DNA from: Algoriphagus vanfongensis DSM 17529
GTDB lineage: Bacteria > Bacteroidota > Bacteroidia > Cytophagales > Cyclobacteriaceae
NCBI RefSeq assembly: GCF_000429465.1
Contig: NZ_AUBX01000010.1
Location: 620,001-684,000 of the forward strand
Direction of reading: 5' to 3'
DNA: 64,000 bases
Every line of letters starts with the position of its first letter. The first letter of the stretch is position 1. The notes under the pieces were generated by a model. The model was not told the origin of the DNA, made no database searches, and saw only the letters and a list, made by a program, of their open reading frames with translations. The position numbers were made by a program, and so were the translations under genes. This document shows positions 27,751-36,495 of this stretch, in pieces.

Positions 27751-28155
27751 ATGAAAAAATTCGCCTGGATCATCGGCATTGTTCTGTCTGTTCTTCTCAT
27801 TGGGATTTTTTGGTACAAGTTCTACTTCGTCTTTGGAGAAGGCGTCAAGGCCGGTTCGCTCAATTATTTTGTAAAAAAAGGAGTGGTCTTCAAAACCTAC
27901 GAGGGAAGAGTGGTGCAGGAAGGATTCCAAAGCCCGACAGCGGGTGGACTACAAAGCAATGAATTCCGATTCAGTGTCGTGGATGACGATGTCGCTACTC
28001 AGTTGGAAAGAGCATCTGGCAAGTTTGTCGAACTGCGCTACAAAGAATATAACGGCATGCTACCTTGGAGAGGCACCAGCAACTTTGTGGTCACAGAAGT
28101 ACTCACAGTGAAAGACGGAACCGCTTCCGGCTCCGCCCTTCCCTATGATCAATAA
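27751..28155 (+). CDS. Conserved Bacteroidota membrane-anchored protein
   Basis: 134 residues with one N-terminal membrane helix (about 5-23) and an outside domain containing GEGVKAGSLNYFVKKGVVFKTYEG and a small beta fold. Relatives often carry the name 6-phosphogluconate dehydrogenase in databases, but no NADP-binding or catalytic region is present, so that label is not supported. Stop codon directly abuts the opposing Dabb gene. Confidence 0.75.
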   Translation: MKKFAWIIGIVLSVLLIGIFWYKFYFVFGEGVKAGSLNYFVKKGVVFKTYEGRVVQEGFQSPTAGGLQSNEFRFSVVDDDVATQLERASGKFVELRYKEYNGMLPWRGTSNFVVTEVLTVKDGTASGSALPYDQ

Positions 28156-28587
28156 TTAGTCGTGAGTCCAATAGTCTACCACCGTGGCATCTTGGAAATA
28201 AGGCCCTAAGATTTCGCCAAAAGCCTTGTGCGCCGGATGGGGAAGGTAGGCATCCCGATCAGCTTCAGAGTGAAAGGTCAAGGTGAAAGCATGTGTCAGG
28301 CCTTTATTGAGCCCTTCGGGACTGTTGTTGGTTCCCCATTCAAATCCTTTGATTTCGGAAATCTCATTTTGAAGATTGCGAAATGCGTCGACTACTTTAT
28401 CGATATCTGCTTGAGTAGCGCTTTCCTTGAATTGAAATAGGACTACATGACGTAGTACAGAGTCTTGTTTTTCTACCATGATTTCTTTTTCGATGATCTT
28501 TTCAGTGTGTATTTCTTTTTCTTCCTGATTACCAGAGCAAGAAAAAAGCAGCAGAGCTGCAAAATAAAAAGGTATTTTCTTCATCAT
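28156..28587 (-). CDS. Dabb (stress-responsive A/B barrel) lipoprotein
   Basis: 143 residues: lipobox LLLFSC at residues 12-17, a charged linker (EKEIHTEKIIEKEIMVEKQ), then a dimeric alpha/beta-barrel domain beginning LRHVVLFQFKESATQADID and ending DATVVDYW. Dabb domains are ferredoxin-like folds of mostly unknown function, some with cyclase activity. Attachment to the membrane as a lipoprotein is common in Bacteroidota. Confidence 0.85.
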   Translation of the reverse strand: MMKKIPFYFAALLLFSCSGNQEEKEIHTEKIIEKEIMVEKQDSVLRHVVLFQFKESATQADIDKVVDAFRNLQNEISEIKGFEWGTNNSPEGLNKGLTHAFTLTFHSEADRDAYLPHPAHKAFGEILGPYFQDATVVDYWTHD

Positions 28588-28708
28588 TCCAATAGGTTTG
28601 TACTGATTTGAAGGTACGGATTCCAGATAAATTAAGAAAAAGAAAAACTTCTCTTAGACCAGAAAAATTGAAATCGTATATTCAACGAATTATTCGTAGA
28701 TCACCTAA

Positions 28709-29899
28709 ATGATAATCATGAAAGATTCTTTCCTCTCCAGATCTATTGGTCAAGTCATAGTATTGGTATTCGTAGTCCTCACTGCTTGTCAATCTCCCTC
28801 AGATACTAATTCAGAAACACCTGTATCATCTTTTAAAGCTGTAAAAATAGACTCCTTCGAAGTCAATAATTTGACACGAGTGATCATCCGAGACTATAGC
28901 CCAGAGGAGAAAATATACCTTGGCTATTCCATAGTGGATGATGAGCTGCTCGAAATCTCCGAAGAGGGGCAAATCCTCAAGCGTGTCAGCAAAAAAGGAG
29001 AAGGTCCTGGCCTCTATGGCAACTGGAACCCTATCGGAATGGGCTTTGGTCCCAATGGCCTGAGAATAGCTGAATTGCCATTTTCGATTTTTGCCTATGA
29101 CTCGACCTATGAGATCGCGTATCAACAGCGCATCCAGTCCCCACTTCCGATTCGAGGATTTGGCCCCATGGGCAGAACTGAGTATTTCAACTCTGGCGAT
29201 AGCACCTTTTTCCTAGTAGGTCCTAGCAATTACTTATCTGCTCACTATCTCATCCATAATGAAGAAGGAAGAGACACTCTGAAAAACTTCTATCAGCTTC
29301 ATCTTCAGTCAGGGGATATGAAATCGGTGGTCCCTTACCGCAGTGAATCGATTTACAAACAGACTCAGGATATCTATCCCGAATTGATGACCAAGACTTT
29401 CGTGGTTAATCATGAAAAAAATGAATTGATGGTCCTCCACGGACTGGAGGATGAGATAGAAGTTTACAGCCTCCCCTCCTTGCAACTGGCGAGGACTATC
29501 CCGATCGAGCATTCTGAGTTTTTGCTCTATAGCCCTGTGCCTATCGGAACAGCTTCCAATGACGAGCGACTAGCCAGTTTGCGTCTCATGTCTGCCCGAA
29601 ATCAGAGTTTGATTCAGCTCGATGAGAGTGAGTTTCTTATCAAATATTTTACCGGAGTGAGTGAAGGGCAATTTGCCGCGAGAAGAGCAGATGACGCCAT
29701 CTATTCTCCCCCAAGTGATCCTTCCGAACAGAGACTTTTGTTGGTAGATGATAAAAATGGCAGTACACATGAAATGGAATCTATTCCCGGAACGGTTTTA
29801 TTTGGTTTAGGAGAAAGGAAATTTCTGGTAATCGAGCCAGAAAACTCCGAAATTGAGGAGGAAGTAACTCGTTTTTCAATTTATCAAATCCAACCTTAA
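28709..29899 (+). CDS. Lipoprotein, probable six-bladed beta-propeller (DUF4221-like)
   Basis: 396 residues with lipobox VVLTAC (about residue 27), then repeating strands such as ISEEGQILKRVSKKGEGPG and FGPNGLRIAELP that resemble the 6-bladed propeller lipoproteins of Bacteroidota. The ATG three codons in (MKDSFLSR) is an equally good start. Family assignment is tentative. Located 5 bp before the D-lactate dehydrogenase gene, so perhaps cotranscribed. Confidence 0.65.
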   Translation: MIIMKDSFLSRSIGQVIVLVFVVLTACQSPSDTNSETPVSSFKAVKIDSFEVNNLTRVIIRDYSPEEKIYLGYSIVDDELLEISEEGQILKRVSKKGEGPGLYGNWNPIGMGFGPNGLRIAELPFSIFAYDSTYEIAYQQRIQSPLPIRGFGPMGRTEYFNSGDSTFFLVGPSNYLSAHYLIHNEEGRDTLKNFYQLHLQSGDMKSVVPYRSESIYKQTQDIYPELMTKTFVVNHEKNELMVLHGLEDEIEVYSLPSLQLARTIPIEHSEFLLYSPVPIGTASNDERLASLRLMSARNQSLIQLDESEFLIKYFTGVSEGQFAARRADDAIYSPPSDPSEQRLLLVDDKNGSTHEMESIPGTVLFGLGERKFLVIEPENSEIEEEVTRFSIYQIQP

Positions 29900-29904
29900 G
29901 CCTT

Positions 29905-30894
29905 ATGAAAATCGCTTTTTACAGTGCCAAATCTTATGACAAGGAGAGTTTTGATCATTTTGCACAAGATTTTGGACATGAGATCACCTATTTTGAAGCA
30001 AAACTTGACAAGCACTCTACTTCGCTAGCCGCAGATCATGAGGTAGTATGCGCTTTTGTCAATGATATTTTGGACAAAAGTGTCCTCAAAAAACTAAAAG
30101 ACACCGGAGTCAAACTCATTGCTTTGAGATGCGCAGGCTACAATCAGGTCGACTTGGAAGCTGCTAAAGATCTAGAAATCCCTCTGGTGAGGGTTCCGGT
30201 CTACAGTCCTGAGGCTGTTGCGGAACATGGCTTTGCACTGATCCTGACGCTCAGCCGAAAAACCCATAAAGCTTATAACAGAGTCAGAGAATCAAATTTC
30301 TCGCTAGAAGGCCTAACTGGCTTCAATCTTCACGGCAAGACTATCGGAGTCATCGGCACTGGAGCCATCGGGCAGGCATTTTGCAACATTGCATTGGGCT
30401 TTGGGACACAGGTCCTAGCCTATGATCTGTATGAAAATGAAGAATTGAAATCGAAAGGTATCCGCTATGCAGATTTGAATGAGCTATTTGCACAATCAGA
30501 TATCATCTCACTTCATTGCCCACTGACACCTGAGACCAAACATCTGATAAACGCAAAAACTATCAAGCAGATGAAAGATGGGGTCGTACTGATCAACACC
30601 TCCAGAGGTGCTCTCATAGAGACAAAGTCTGTCATCAAAGCTCTCAAATCAAAAAAAATCGGCTATTTGGGGATAGATGTATATGAGCAGGAGGAGGATC
30701 TATTTTTCAAAAATCTATCTGAGGAAATCATTCCGGATGATCAGATTTCCAGACTGATGACTTTCCCAAATGTACTCATCACCGGTCATCAGGCATTTTT
30801 GACACGAGAAGCACTGGCGCAGATCGCTCAGACTACCTTGAGAAACATTTCGGAATTTGAAGCCGGCGACCCTTTGACCAATGCCATAGCATAA
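29905..30894 (+). CDS. ldhA: D-lactate dehydrogenase / 2-hydroxyacid dehydrogenase
   Basis: NADH-dependent D-2-hydroxyacid dehydrogenase, 329 residues, close to LdhA. NAD-binding GVIGTGAIGQAF near 150, and the catalytic arginine (NTSRGALIE), glutamate (DVYEQEEDLFF) and histidine (LITGHQAFLT) are all in place. The FFKNLSEEIIPDD segment is typical of LdhA. Followed at once by a two-way terminator. Confidence 0.93.
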   Translation: MKIAFYSAKSYDKESFDHFAQDFGHEITYFEAKLDKHSTSLAADHEVVCAFVNDILDKSVLKKLKDTGVKLIALRCAGYNQVDLEAAKDLEIPLVRVPVYSPEAVAEHGFALILTLSRKTHKAYNRVRESNFSLEGLTGFNLHGKTIGVIGTGAIGQAFCNIALGFGTQVLAYDLYENEELKSKGIRYADLNELFAQSDIISLHCPLTPETKHLINAKTIKQMKDGVVLINTSRGALIETKSVIKALKSKKIGYLGIDVYEQEEDLFFKNLSEEIIPDDQISRLMTFPNVLITGHQAFLTREALAQIAQTTLRNISEFEAGDPLTNAIA

Positions 30895-30933
30895 AAAAAT
30901 CCCTGAACTCTAGAGCTCAGGGATTCTATTTTT
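30893..30933. terminator. Bidirectional intrinsic terminator (ldhA / cspA)
   Basis: AATCCCTGA pairs with TCAGGGATT, and an inner CTCTAGAG can fold further. An A-run lies on the left and CTATTTTT on the right, so the hairpin serves transcripts coming from both sides. Confidence 0.85.
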
Positions 30934-30946
30934 AGCAGTTTGGCGA

Positions 30947-31141
30947 TTAACCTACTACTTTTACTTTCACAGCGTTGACACCTTTTTTACCTTGAACTAC
31001 GTCATAGGTTACTTTGTCATTTTCACGCACCTCGTCTACTAGACCAGAGATATGTACAAATACGTCTTCTGTGCCATCCGCAGGAGTGATGAATCCAAAG
31101 CCTTTGGTGGTGTTAAAGAATTTTACTGTTCCTTCATTCAT
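30947..31141 (-). CDS. cspA: Cold-shock protein (CspA family)
   Basis: 64-residue single-stranded nucleic acid-binding protein. RNP1 (KGFGFI) and RNP2 (VFVHI) are intact. It is last in the desaturase-helicase-small protein-csp series, 15 bp after the preceding gene, consistent with one cold-adaptation transcript that ends at the two-way terminator. Confidence 0.95.
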   Translation of the reverse strand: MNEGTVKFFNTTKGFGFITPADGTEDVFVHISGLVDEVRENDKVTYDVVQGKKGVNAVKVKVVG

Positions 31142-31156
31142 GATTTCTAATTGATA

Positions 31157-31390
31157 CTATTGTTTATTATTAAAATGTTGATTTTTTGATTTCTTCTCTT
31201 GAGGGAGCTCTTCTTCGGGAGGGGTCTCGCTTATATTACCAAATCTATCTACATAAGCCATCATATCCTCCAAGTCCCCACTTTTTGGCTGTTCTTTCCT
31301 AGCCAGTTTTTTTTCTAACTTTTCTTTTTGTTTTCTTTTCTTGAGTTCTGCTTTTTGTTTTTTGATGAATGCGTTTTGATTTTTTGACAT
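31157..31390 (-). CDS. Small basic coiled-coil protein linked to cspA
   Basis: 77 residues. The first 45 are Lys/Glu-rich helix (KKQKAELKKRKQKEKLEKKL), then a conserved-looking DMMAYVDRFGNISETPPEEE tail. Proteins of this make-up recur beside csp genes in Bacteroidota; function unknown, possibly RNA- or ribosome-associated. 9 bp after the helicase stop and 15 bp before cspA. Confidence 0.75.
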   Translation of the reverse strand: MSKNQNAFIKKQKAELKKRKQKEKLEKKLARKEQPKSGDLEDMMAYVDRFGNISETPPEEELPQEKKSKNQHFNNKQ

Positions 31391-31399
31391 ATATTAATT

Positions 31400-32605
31400 T
31401 TAGTTTGCAAATGTAATGGCATGCCCTGTCTTGCCGGCTCTGCCAGTTCTTCCTATTCTGTGGATATAACTATCCATAGACATCGGCAACTGATAGTTGA
31501 TCACATGAGTCACATCAGCTACGTCTATTCCCCTGGCAGCGACATCTGTGGCCACCAGTACTCTGGTCTTCCCTTCTTTAAACTCCCCGATCATTCGATT
31601 TCGGAAGTTTTGGGATTTATTTCCATGAATCAAGCCTGAAGCTATTCCTGATTGATTCAATTTTTTGCATACACGATCTGCCAGTCGCTTTGTTTCTGTG
31701 AAAAGAATCACTTTTTCCAGATCCGGATTTTGAAACAAACCCTGCAACACAGCAAATTTATCTTCCCCATCCTTGAGGTAGATCACCTCTTGGTTGACAT
31801 TGTCACTGGCATGTCCTCCACTGTTTACTTTGACCTCTACCGGATTCTTGAGAAGCGACTTGATCAATGTCTCCTGATCGGGATCCAAAGTGGCACTGAA
31901 GAGCATCGTTTGTCGGCGCTGCTTCATCGGAGCCACCAGCTTCTTGACATCATTGACAAAACCCATGTCCAGCATTCTGTCAAACTCATCCAGCACGAGG
32001 ACCTTCATCCACTGCAGCTTGAGAAGTCTACGTGAATATAAGTCCAATAAGCGCCCGGGAGTTCCCACCACGATCTGAGGATGCCTATGTAGCTTCTTTT
32101 CATCCGTATTGATATTGGTACCACCGATGAAAGTGGCAGAGGTCAATCTCAGCCCTTTGGTAAGGCTTTGAAACTCCTCTTCAATCTGTAAAGCTAGTTC
32201 TCTCGTCGGAGCCACTATCAATGCTTTGAAGTCTTTCGGCTCAGCCAATGCCTGCTCAATGATCGGGATCAAAAACGCACAGGTTTTTCCTGAGCCGGTA
32301 TTTGAGATCCCCATCAGGTCCCTTCCTTGCAAAAGAGGCTCGATCGACTGCTCCTGTATTTTGGTCATCGTGGTATAGCCTTTTGCCTCCACGTTCTTTT
32401 TGAGCACTCCGGAGATATCCAACGTAGAAAACAAGGTCGTAGACTTGAGCTCTACAACTCCAGATCCAGAAGCTTCTTTTACCAGCAACTCAGGGTTTAA
32501 CTTGGAAACCTTAGGAGCTTTTTTGGCAGAAGACCTTCTGTCTTTAGCAGGCCTAGAGGAATTAGACTTTCCTCTATTGGACCTTTTTTTAGGAGGAAAA
32601 CTCAT
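31400..32605 (-). CDS. DEAD-box-type RNA helicase (RhlE-like), motif II DEFD
   Basis: 401 residues with a basic Lys/Ser-rich N-terminal tail (about 1-40). Q-motif region (GYTTMTKIQEQSI), motif I SNTGSGKT, Ia PTRELALQ, II DEFD in place of the usual DEAD, III SAT, V ATDVAARGIDV and VI HRIGRTGRAGK. The protein ends shortly after motif VI, so it has no C-terminal accessory region. Unwinds RNA, probably cold-stabilised structures. Start overlaps the desaturase stop (ATGA), so it is translationally coupled. Confidence 0.92.
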   Translation of the reverse strand: MSFPPKKRSNRGKSNSSRPAKDRRSSAKKAPKVSKLNPELLVKEASGSGVVELKSTTLFSTLDISGVLKKNVEAKGYTTMTKIQEQSIEPLLQGRDLMGISNTGSGKTCAFLIPIIEQALAEPKDFKALIVAPTRELALQIEEEFQSLTKGLRLTSATFIGGTNINTDEKKLHRHPQIVVGTPGRLLDLYSRRLLKLQWMKVLVLDEFDRMLDMGFVNDVKKLVAPMKQRRQTMLFSATLDPDQETLIKSLLKNPVEVKVNSGGHASDNVNQEVIYLKDGEDKFAVLQGLFQNPDLEKVILFTETKRLADRVCKKLNQSGIASGLIHGNKSQNFRNRMIGEFKEGKTRVLVATDVAARGIDVADVTHVINYQLPMSMDSYIHRIGRTGRAGKTGHAITFAN

Positions 32606-33600
32606 TTGGCAAAGCTCTTTACAGGCTCCATTTTAGGGGAATTTCCCAAGAGATAAAGCATTTTGAAGTGATCGAATACAGCCCGAATAAAATTAGGCTT
32701 GGAATAATATGGAATTTGGTACTCCTCAGCCGTAGCTTTTACAATTTTTGAAATCTCCCGATAATGTACGTGACAAATATCCGGGAATAAATGATGTTCA
32801 ATCTGATAATTTAGCCCACCGATGTACCAAGCCAAAAACCTGGATTTCGGGGCAAAATTGCAGGTAGTAGCTAGCTGATGGAGCATTCTCTCCCCTTCGA
32901 CTATCCCCTCTTCATCTGGCAAAGGAAAATCAGCCTCAGGGACTACATGGGCTGTTTGAAATATCAGTGTGATGACAAAACCTGTCACTGCATGCATTGC
33001 TACATAAGCCAATAAAATTTTCCAAGCAGGAAATGGTGCAAAAATCAAGGGCAAACCTAAGGCAACCATAAAATACCCCAGTTTCCAGCCAATCAGCTTC
33101 CATACGGTATTTCTGTAGGCATTTTTCCCTTTGACCAGTCCCATCTTATGATATTTTGACAGTCTCATAAAATCTTTGACCGTAATCCAGGAAAGTGTAC
33201 TGAGGGAGTAGAAAAACCACGCATAGAAGTGTTGAAACTTATGCAAGTTGTTTTTCTCAGCATTAGGAGAGAATCTCAAAAAGAACGGAGCATTGATATC
33301 ATCATCATGCTCATCAATATTGGTAAAACTGTGATGAAGGACATTGTGCTGAATCTTCCAGACTGTGGCATTGGCACCGACTAGATTCAGCGTATAGCCC
33401 AGCCATTTATTGACTTTCGGGTTTTTGGAATAAGACCCATGATTGGCATCATGCATTACGCCCATCCCTACTCCAGCCATTCCCAATCCTGCAAGTATAA
33501 AACAAGCAAACAACTGGAAGGTCGTCTCAGCTACCCCAAAAATCACAAGAGAGTAAGGCACCAAATACAATGAAAGCAAAACGATCGTTTTCAGGATCAT
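32602..33600 (-). CDS. Fatty-acid (acyl-lipid/acyl-CoA) desaturase
   Basis: 332-residue membrane diiron desaturase that raises membrane unsaturation. The three histidine boxes are visible: HDANH (residues 50-54), HNVLHH and QIEHH, along with several membrane helices (e.g. TIVLLSLYLVPYSLVIFG). No cytochrome b5 domain. First in a four-gene operon with RNA helicase, small basic protein and CspA; its 377-bp upstream gap may hold a long leader. Confidence 0.92.
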   Translation of the reverse strand: MILKTIVLLSLYLVPYSLVIFGVAETTFQLFACFILAGLGMAGVGMGVMHDANHGSYSKNPKVNKWLGYTLNLVGANATVWKIQHNVLHHSFTNIDEHDDDINAPFFLRFSPNAEKNNLHKFQHFYAWFFYSLSTLSWITVKDFMRLSKYHKMGLVKGKNAYRNTVWKLIGWKLGYFMVALGLPLIFAPFPAWKILLAYVAMHAVTGFVITLIFQTAHVVPEADFPLPDEEGIVEGERMLHQLATTCNFAPKSRFLAWYIGGLNYQIEHHLFPDICHVHYREISKIVKATAEEYQIPYYSKPNFIRAVFDHFKMLYLLGNSPKMEPVKSFAK

Positions 33601-33977
33601 TTTCCAATTACCATATTTGGATTGTCCTGTGCTTTCAAAATAGTGATAGACTCTACTCTTGAGAGTTTTAGAGAAATCTGAAAGTACTGAATGGGAAAAT
33701 CTAACTGGCTTAATACGTGAGGTGCTTTAGAAGTGATGACTTTTTTGAAGGCTTTAATTCCGAATATATGAACTCTGAATTAAAAAATAGAAAGGAACGA
33801 ATCAAAACCTTGGCGGGAGTATGACTCCCTATAATGCTACTGGAGGATATTTATTACTTAACTAATTTTGCAACGAAGGTGAGAATAAGAATCGATCTTT
33901 CCTAATTTTAAAGCAAAGAACATTTAAAAACTTTTTGATTAACTTCTTGATACCCAAGTTTTTTCTATCTATTTCAT
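33601..33977. other. Intergenic region upstream of the desaturase operon
   Basis: 377 bp without a gene. It should hold the promoter and, perhaps, a long cold-responsive leader of the desaturase operon as well as the end of the porin transcript. A small perfect hairpin GGGAGT-ATG-ACTCCC lies at 33815-33829. No exact TAnnTTTG was found on the minus strand. Confidence 0.5.
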
Positions 33978-35318
33978 TTAATTAATCTTCCAGTTGAGAA
34001 TTCCATTCACTTGAATCATCTCTACTTTATTGTAGCGCTGCACAGGACTTAGACTTTCCTCCCCCAATGCTTCTTTATTCATCACCAACAAATGGAAATC
34101 CAATCCTTTAATCTTTTTGAATTGATGTTTCACTCCAAGATTTACCTGTCTATACGAGGGGAAAGCATATTTATTAGCGGCCGCATCCGAGAGATCAGGT
34201 AAAAAGTGGACGCCTGAGTGCACATAAAAACTCCAAGCATCGTCTGGGCTGAAAGCCAGATAAGTCGTCAAGGCCTCCACACTCTGATACCCTTCGTTTC
34301 TTTCCCTGGAAATAAATGTAAACCATGCATCCCTCCCCCATTCACGAGGACTCAGCCACCTTCCATTTCCTCCAAGCTTTGTCAAGTTCAACTGAGCTTC
34401 CACCTTTTTCGTTTTCATACCTATGCGAGCAGAGATCACCCAGTTTTGGTCCTCGGGATTCTTATAGCGCAAAAGAGAGTCAGGATTTCCGCCATCCCCC
34501 ATTCCATGCTGATAGCCCAATTGAACTCCCCCGCTCCATGTCATTTGGGATTTATGTTCCCAAGATTTGACCCACTGCCCCCAATATGTGACGAATAGAT
34601 TGTCTGCCCATGTTTGAGAAAAACTCAGATCGCCACCCCCTGTCTTCTTGCCTGCTTCTAAAACAGTCACTCGATCGCTACTTGTATGAGAATAATATTG
34701 AGAAGGCTGACCATAACTATCCCTTCCAGTAGGAAAGATGCCGAGTGTTTCTCCTGGACGAAACCAATCCTTGGTCCCCCTGATGCGAAATCGATGCACA
34801 TACATAGCTGACAATTCCCACGATCTATCCGGTTTCCAACTAGCCTTTGCACCTTCAAAGAAGGTTGGAGAAAGTCTTCCGTCTTGAGGGTTGATCCAAG
34901 TCGAGTTGGCTTCCATCCTCCCAAGCGCCACTGACCATTTTGCATCGCTGTACTGCACATTCAAATTTTCCCAGCTTCCAAACGCATCTTTCCCGGGGTG
35001 AACCAAATCATACAAGCCTGTTTCATATCGATTTCTCCGGTTGGCTAATGGATCATAAGTCCAAATATCAGAACTGAAGACATTCCAAAAGCCACGATAA
35101 GAAACCTGGGCAGACCAGTTTGGTCCCAATGTCATTTTTGCTCCCAGAGAAAGGGAAGTTCCCAGCGAGTAGTCGCTTTTGAAATCTTCCGGATATGTCG
35201 TACTCATCCAAAAAGTCCTCCAATGGACTGCCGGTTTTACATCAAATCTCTTGGATTTTTCCTGAGCTTGTATCTGGATCGACCAGCACATCAATAGCCC
35301 CACAAGTAGTCTTCTCAT
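33978..35318 (-). CDS. Outer-membrane porin (OprD/alginate-export-like)
   Basis: 446 residues: signal peptide ending QIQAQ, then aromatic-rich amphipathic strands. NSTWINPQDGRLSPTFFEG is reminiscent of OprD porins; the overall layout also resembles the alginate-export barrel family. ATGA overlap with the TsdA-like gene ties it to that gene's promoter, so it may admit thiosulfate or another anion. Substrate is an inference. Confidence 0.7.
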   Translation of the reverse strand: MRRLLVGLLMCWSIQIQAQEKSKRFDVKPAVHWRTFWMSTTYPEDFKSDYSLGTSLSLGAKMTLGPNWSAQVSYRGFWNVFSSDIWTYDPLANRRNRYETGLYDLVHPGKDAFGSWENLNVQYSDAKWSVALGRMEANSTWINPQDGRLSPTFFEGAKASWKPDRSWELSAMYVHRFRIRGTKDWFRPGETLGIFPTGRDSYGQPSQYYSHTSSDRVTVLEAGKKTGGGDLSFSQTWADNLFVTYWGQWVKSWEHKSQMTWSGGVQLGYQHGMGDGGNPDSLLRYKNPEDQNWVISARIGMKTKKVEAQLNLTKLGGNGRWLSPREWGRDAWFTFISRERNEGYQSVEALTTYLAFSPDDAWSFYVHSGVHFLPDLSDAAANKYAFPSYRQVNLGVKHQFKKIKGLDFHLLVMNKEALGEESLSPVQRYNKVEMIQVNGILNWKIN

Positions 35319-36376
35319 TTTACTTCAGACTTGGCTTTTTGAATCGCTTGATAAGGACCAAACTTGTGTTGGTTCTCAGAAAAATCGTCGCTATACGGGC
35401 CGAAGGGATGATCTAGTGGCTTTTTGGAGATATCCGGCCAGTCATTGGGAAAGTCCCTATCTGGACGGGGTAAACTATTGACATAAGCTGCTACATCCCA
35501 TGCTTCCTCATCTGAAAGAACGGGGTTTTCGAAAGTCGTACCAAAAGGCATGTTTGCTTTGACGTATCCCGCAAAACGTGACATTCTGTACAAGCCTGCG
35601 CGCTGGTTGTAGCTATGCTCTCCCCAAAGTGGTGGATAAAGATAGCCACTGCCATCCTGCTTGGCTATCCCCTGACCATCTGCTCTATGACAGGACTGAC
35701 AAAATTGCTCATAAACTGTTTTTCCGTGGATCGGATCAGCAGCCCGATCCAAAAAAGGAACTTCGTGAAGTCCAGCACCTAGTGGCTTGATTCCTGTAGG
35801 CACTTCCTTACCCAACCACGTCATGTAAGCCACCATCGCTTTCATCTCTTTGCTTTCAGGATCCAAGGCTGTTCCGTTGAGACTTCTTTCAAAGCATCCA
35901 TTGATCCTCATGACCACATCTTCCGAAGTTCCTGATCTCCCTCTTATTTTGGGATAGGTCGATGCCACTGCGGAATAATTATTTCCCAGAGGAAGTGTTC
36001 CCGCTTGAAGATGGCAGTTTTGACAATTCAATCCATTGGAGATTTGTTTGACTTTCCCATTTGGTCCCAGATACAGAGCAGTATTGGCAATCAAATCTTT
36101 GCCATAGCGAATGGCGTCCGCATTGGGTTCTTGATCGACCAGAGACCAGTCAGGTGCTTGCCAGACACTCTCGGGGTCTAGCAATGCATTTTTGCTTTGA
36201 TAGGCTAGATCAGAAGTTTCTTGCAATGTATTCAACGTACTGAGTGTAGGAAGATGACTACTCATATATGGCCATACAATCAAGACTCCTAGCCCGACAA
36301 GCAAGCCAACTACCAAAGAGAGAAGCCCTATCAGCAGCGAAATCAACTGTAGAAAAGGTTTGCGAAATTCACTCAT
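35315..36376 (-). CDS. TsdA-like diheme c-type cytochrome (thiosulfate dehydrogenase family)
   Basis: 353 residues with an N-terminal membrane anchor (about 10-37) and a periplasmic part holding two heme sites: C118-x-x-C121-H122 (CQNCH) and C226-x-x-C229-H230 (CQSCH). C161 in NGCFERSLNG matches the cysteine that ligates the active-site heme of TsdA, and the following block MKAMVAYMTWLGK fits. TsdA joins two thiosulfates to tetrathionate, or works in reverse. Promoter carries a perfect TGTGA-N6-TCACA dyad. Confidence 0.82.
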   Translation of the reverse strand: MSEFRKPFLQLISLLIGLLSLVVGLLVGLGVLIVWPYMSSHLPTLSTLNTLQETSDLAYQSKNALLDPESVWQAPDWSLVDQEPNADAIRYGKDLIANTALYLGPNGKVKQISNGLNCQNCHLQAGTLPLGNNYSAVASTYPKIRGRSGTSEDVVMRINGCFERSLNGTALDPESKEMKAMVAYMTWLGKEVPTGIKPLGAGLHEVPFLDRAADPIHGKTVYEQFCQSCHRADGQGIAKQDGSGYLYPPLWGEHSYNQRAGLYRMSRFAGYVKANMPFGTTFENPVLSDEEAWDVAAYVNSLPRPDRDFPNDWPDISKKPLDHPFGPYSDDFSENQHKFGPYQAIQKAKSEVK

Positions 36377-36396
36377 GAGATCAATTTTATCCTATG

Positions 36397-36441
36397 CAAA
36401 ATTGCCCTTCTCCCGGACCAAAAGCTGTGACTTGCATCACA
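36397..36441 (-). promoter_or_regulatory. CRP-like dyad and -7 element for the tsdA-like gene
   Basis: TGTGA-CTTGCA-TCACA (36426-36441) is a full 10/10 match to the CRP consensus. The minus-strand -7 box CAATTTTG (36404-36397) is 36.5 bp from the dyad centre to its last base, 7 of 8 positions of TAnnTTTG. The gene start follows 20 bp later. Confidence 0.7.
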
Positions 36442-36495
36442 TGATTTACCTCTTAAATGGCAGATCGAAAATTACAGAAAATACTGGGTAGAAAA

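Noticed and set aside
27751-28155. 6-phosphogluconate dehydrogenase
   Set aside because: The 134-residue membrane-anchored protein has no NADP-binding or catalytic motifs; the name is a database carry-over.
25500-28850. Similar lipobox-proximal sequence PSD-x-NSE in MsrAB and the propeller lipoprotein
   Set aside because: Short and low complexity; the rest of the proteins are unrelated.
33815-33829. GGGAGT-ATG-ACTCCC hairpin as a terminator or riboswitch
   Set aside because: Only 6 bp of stem, no T-run and no recognised riboswitch core; kept only as a note.
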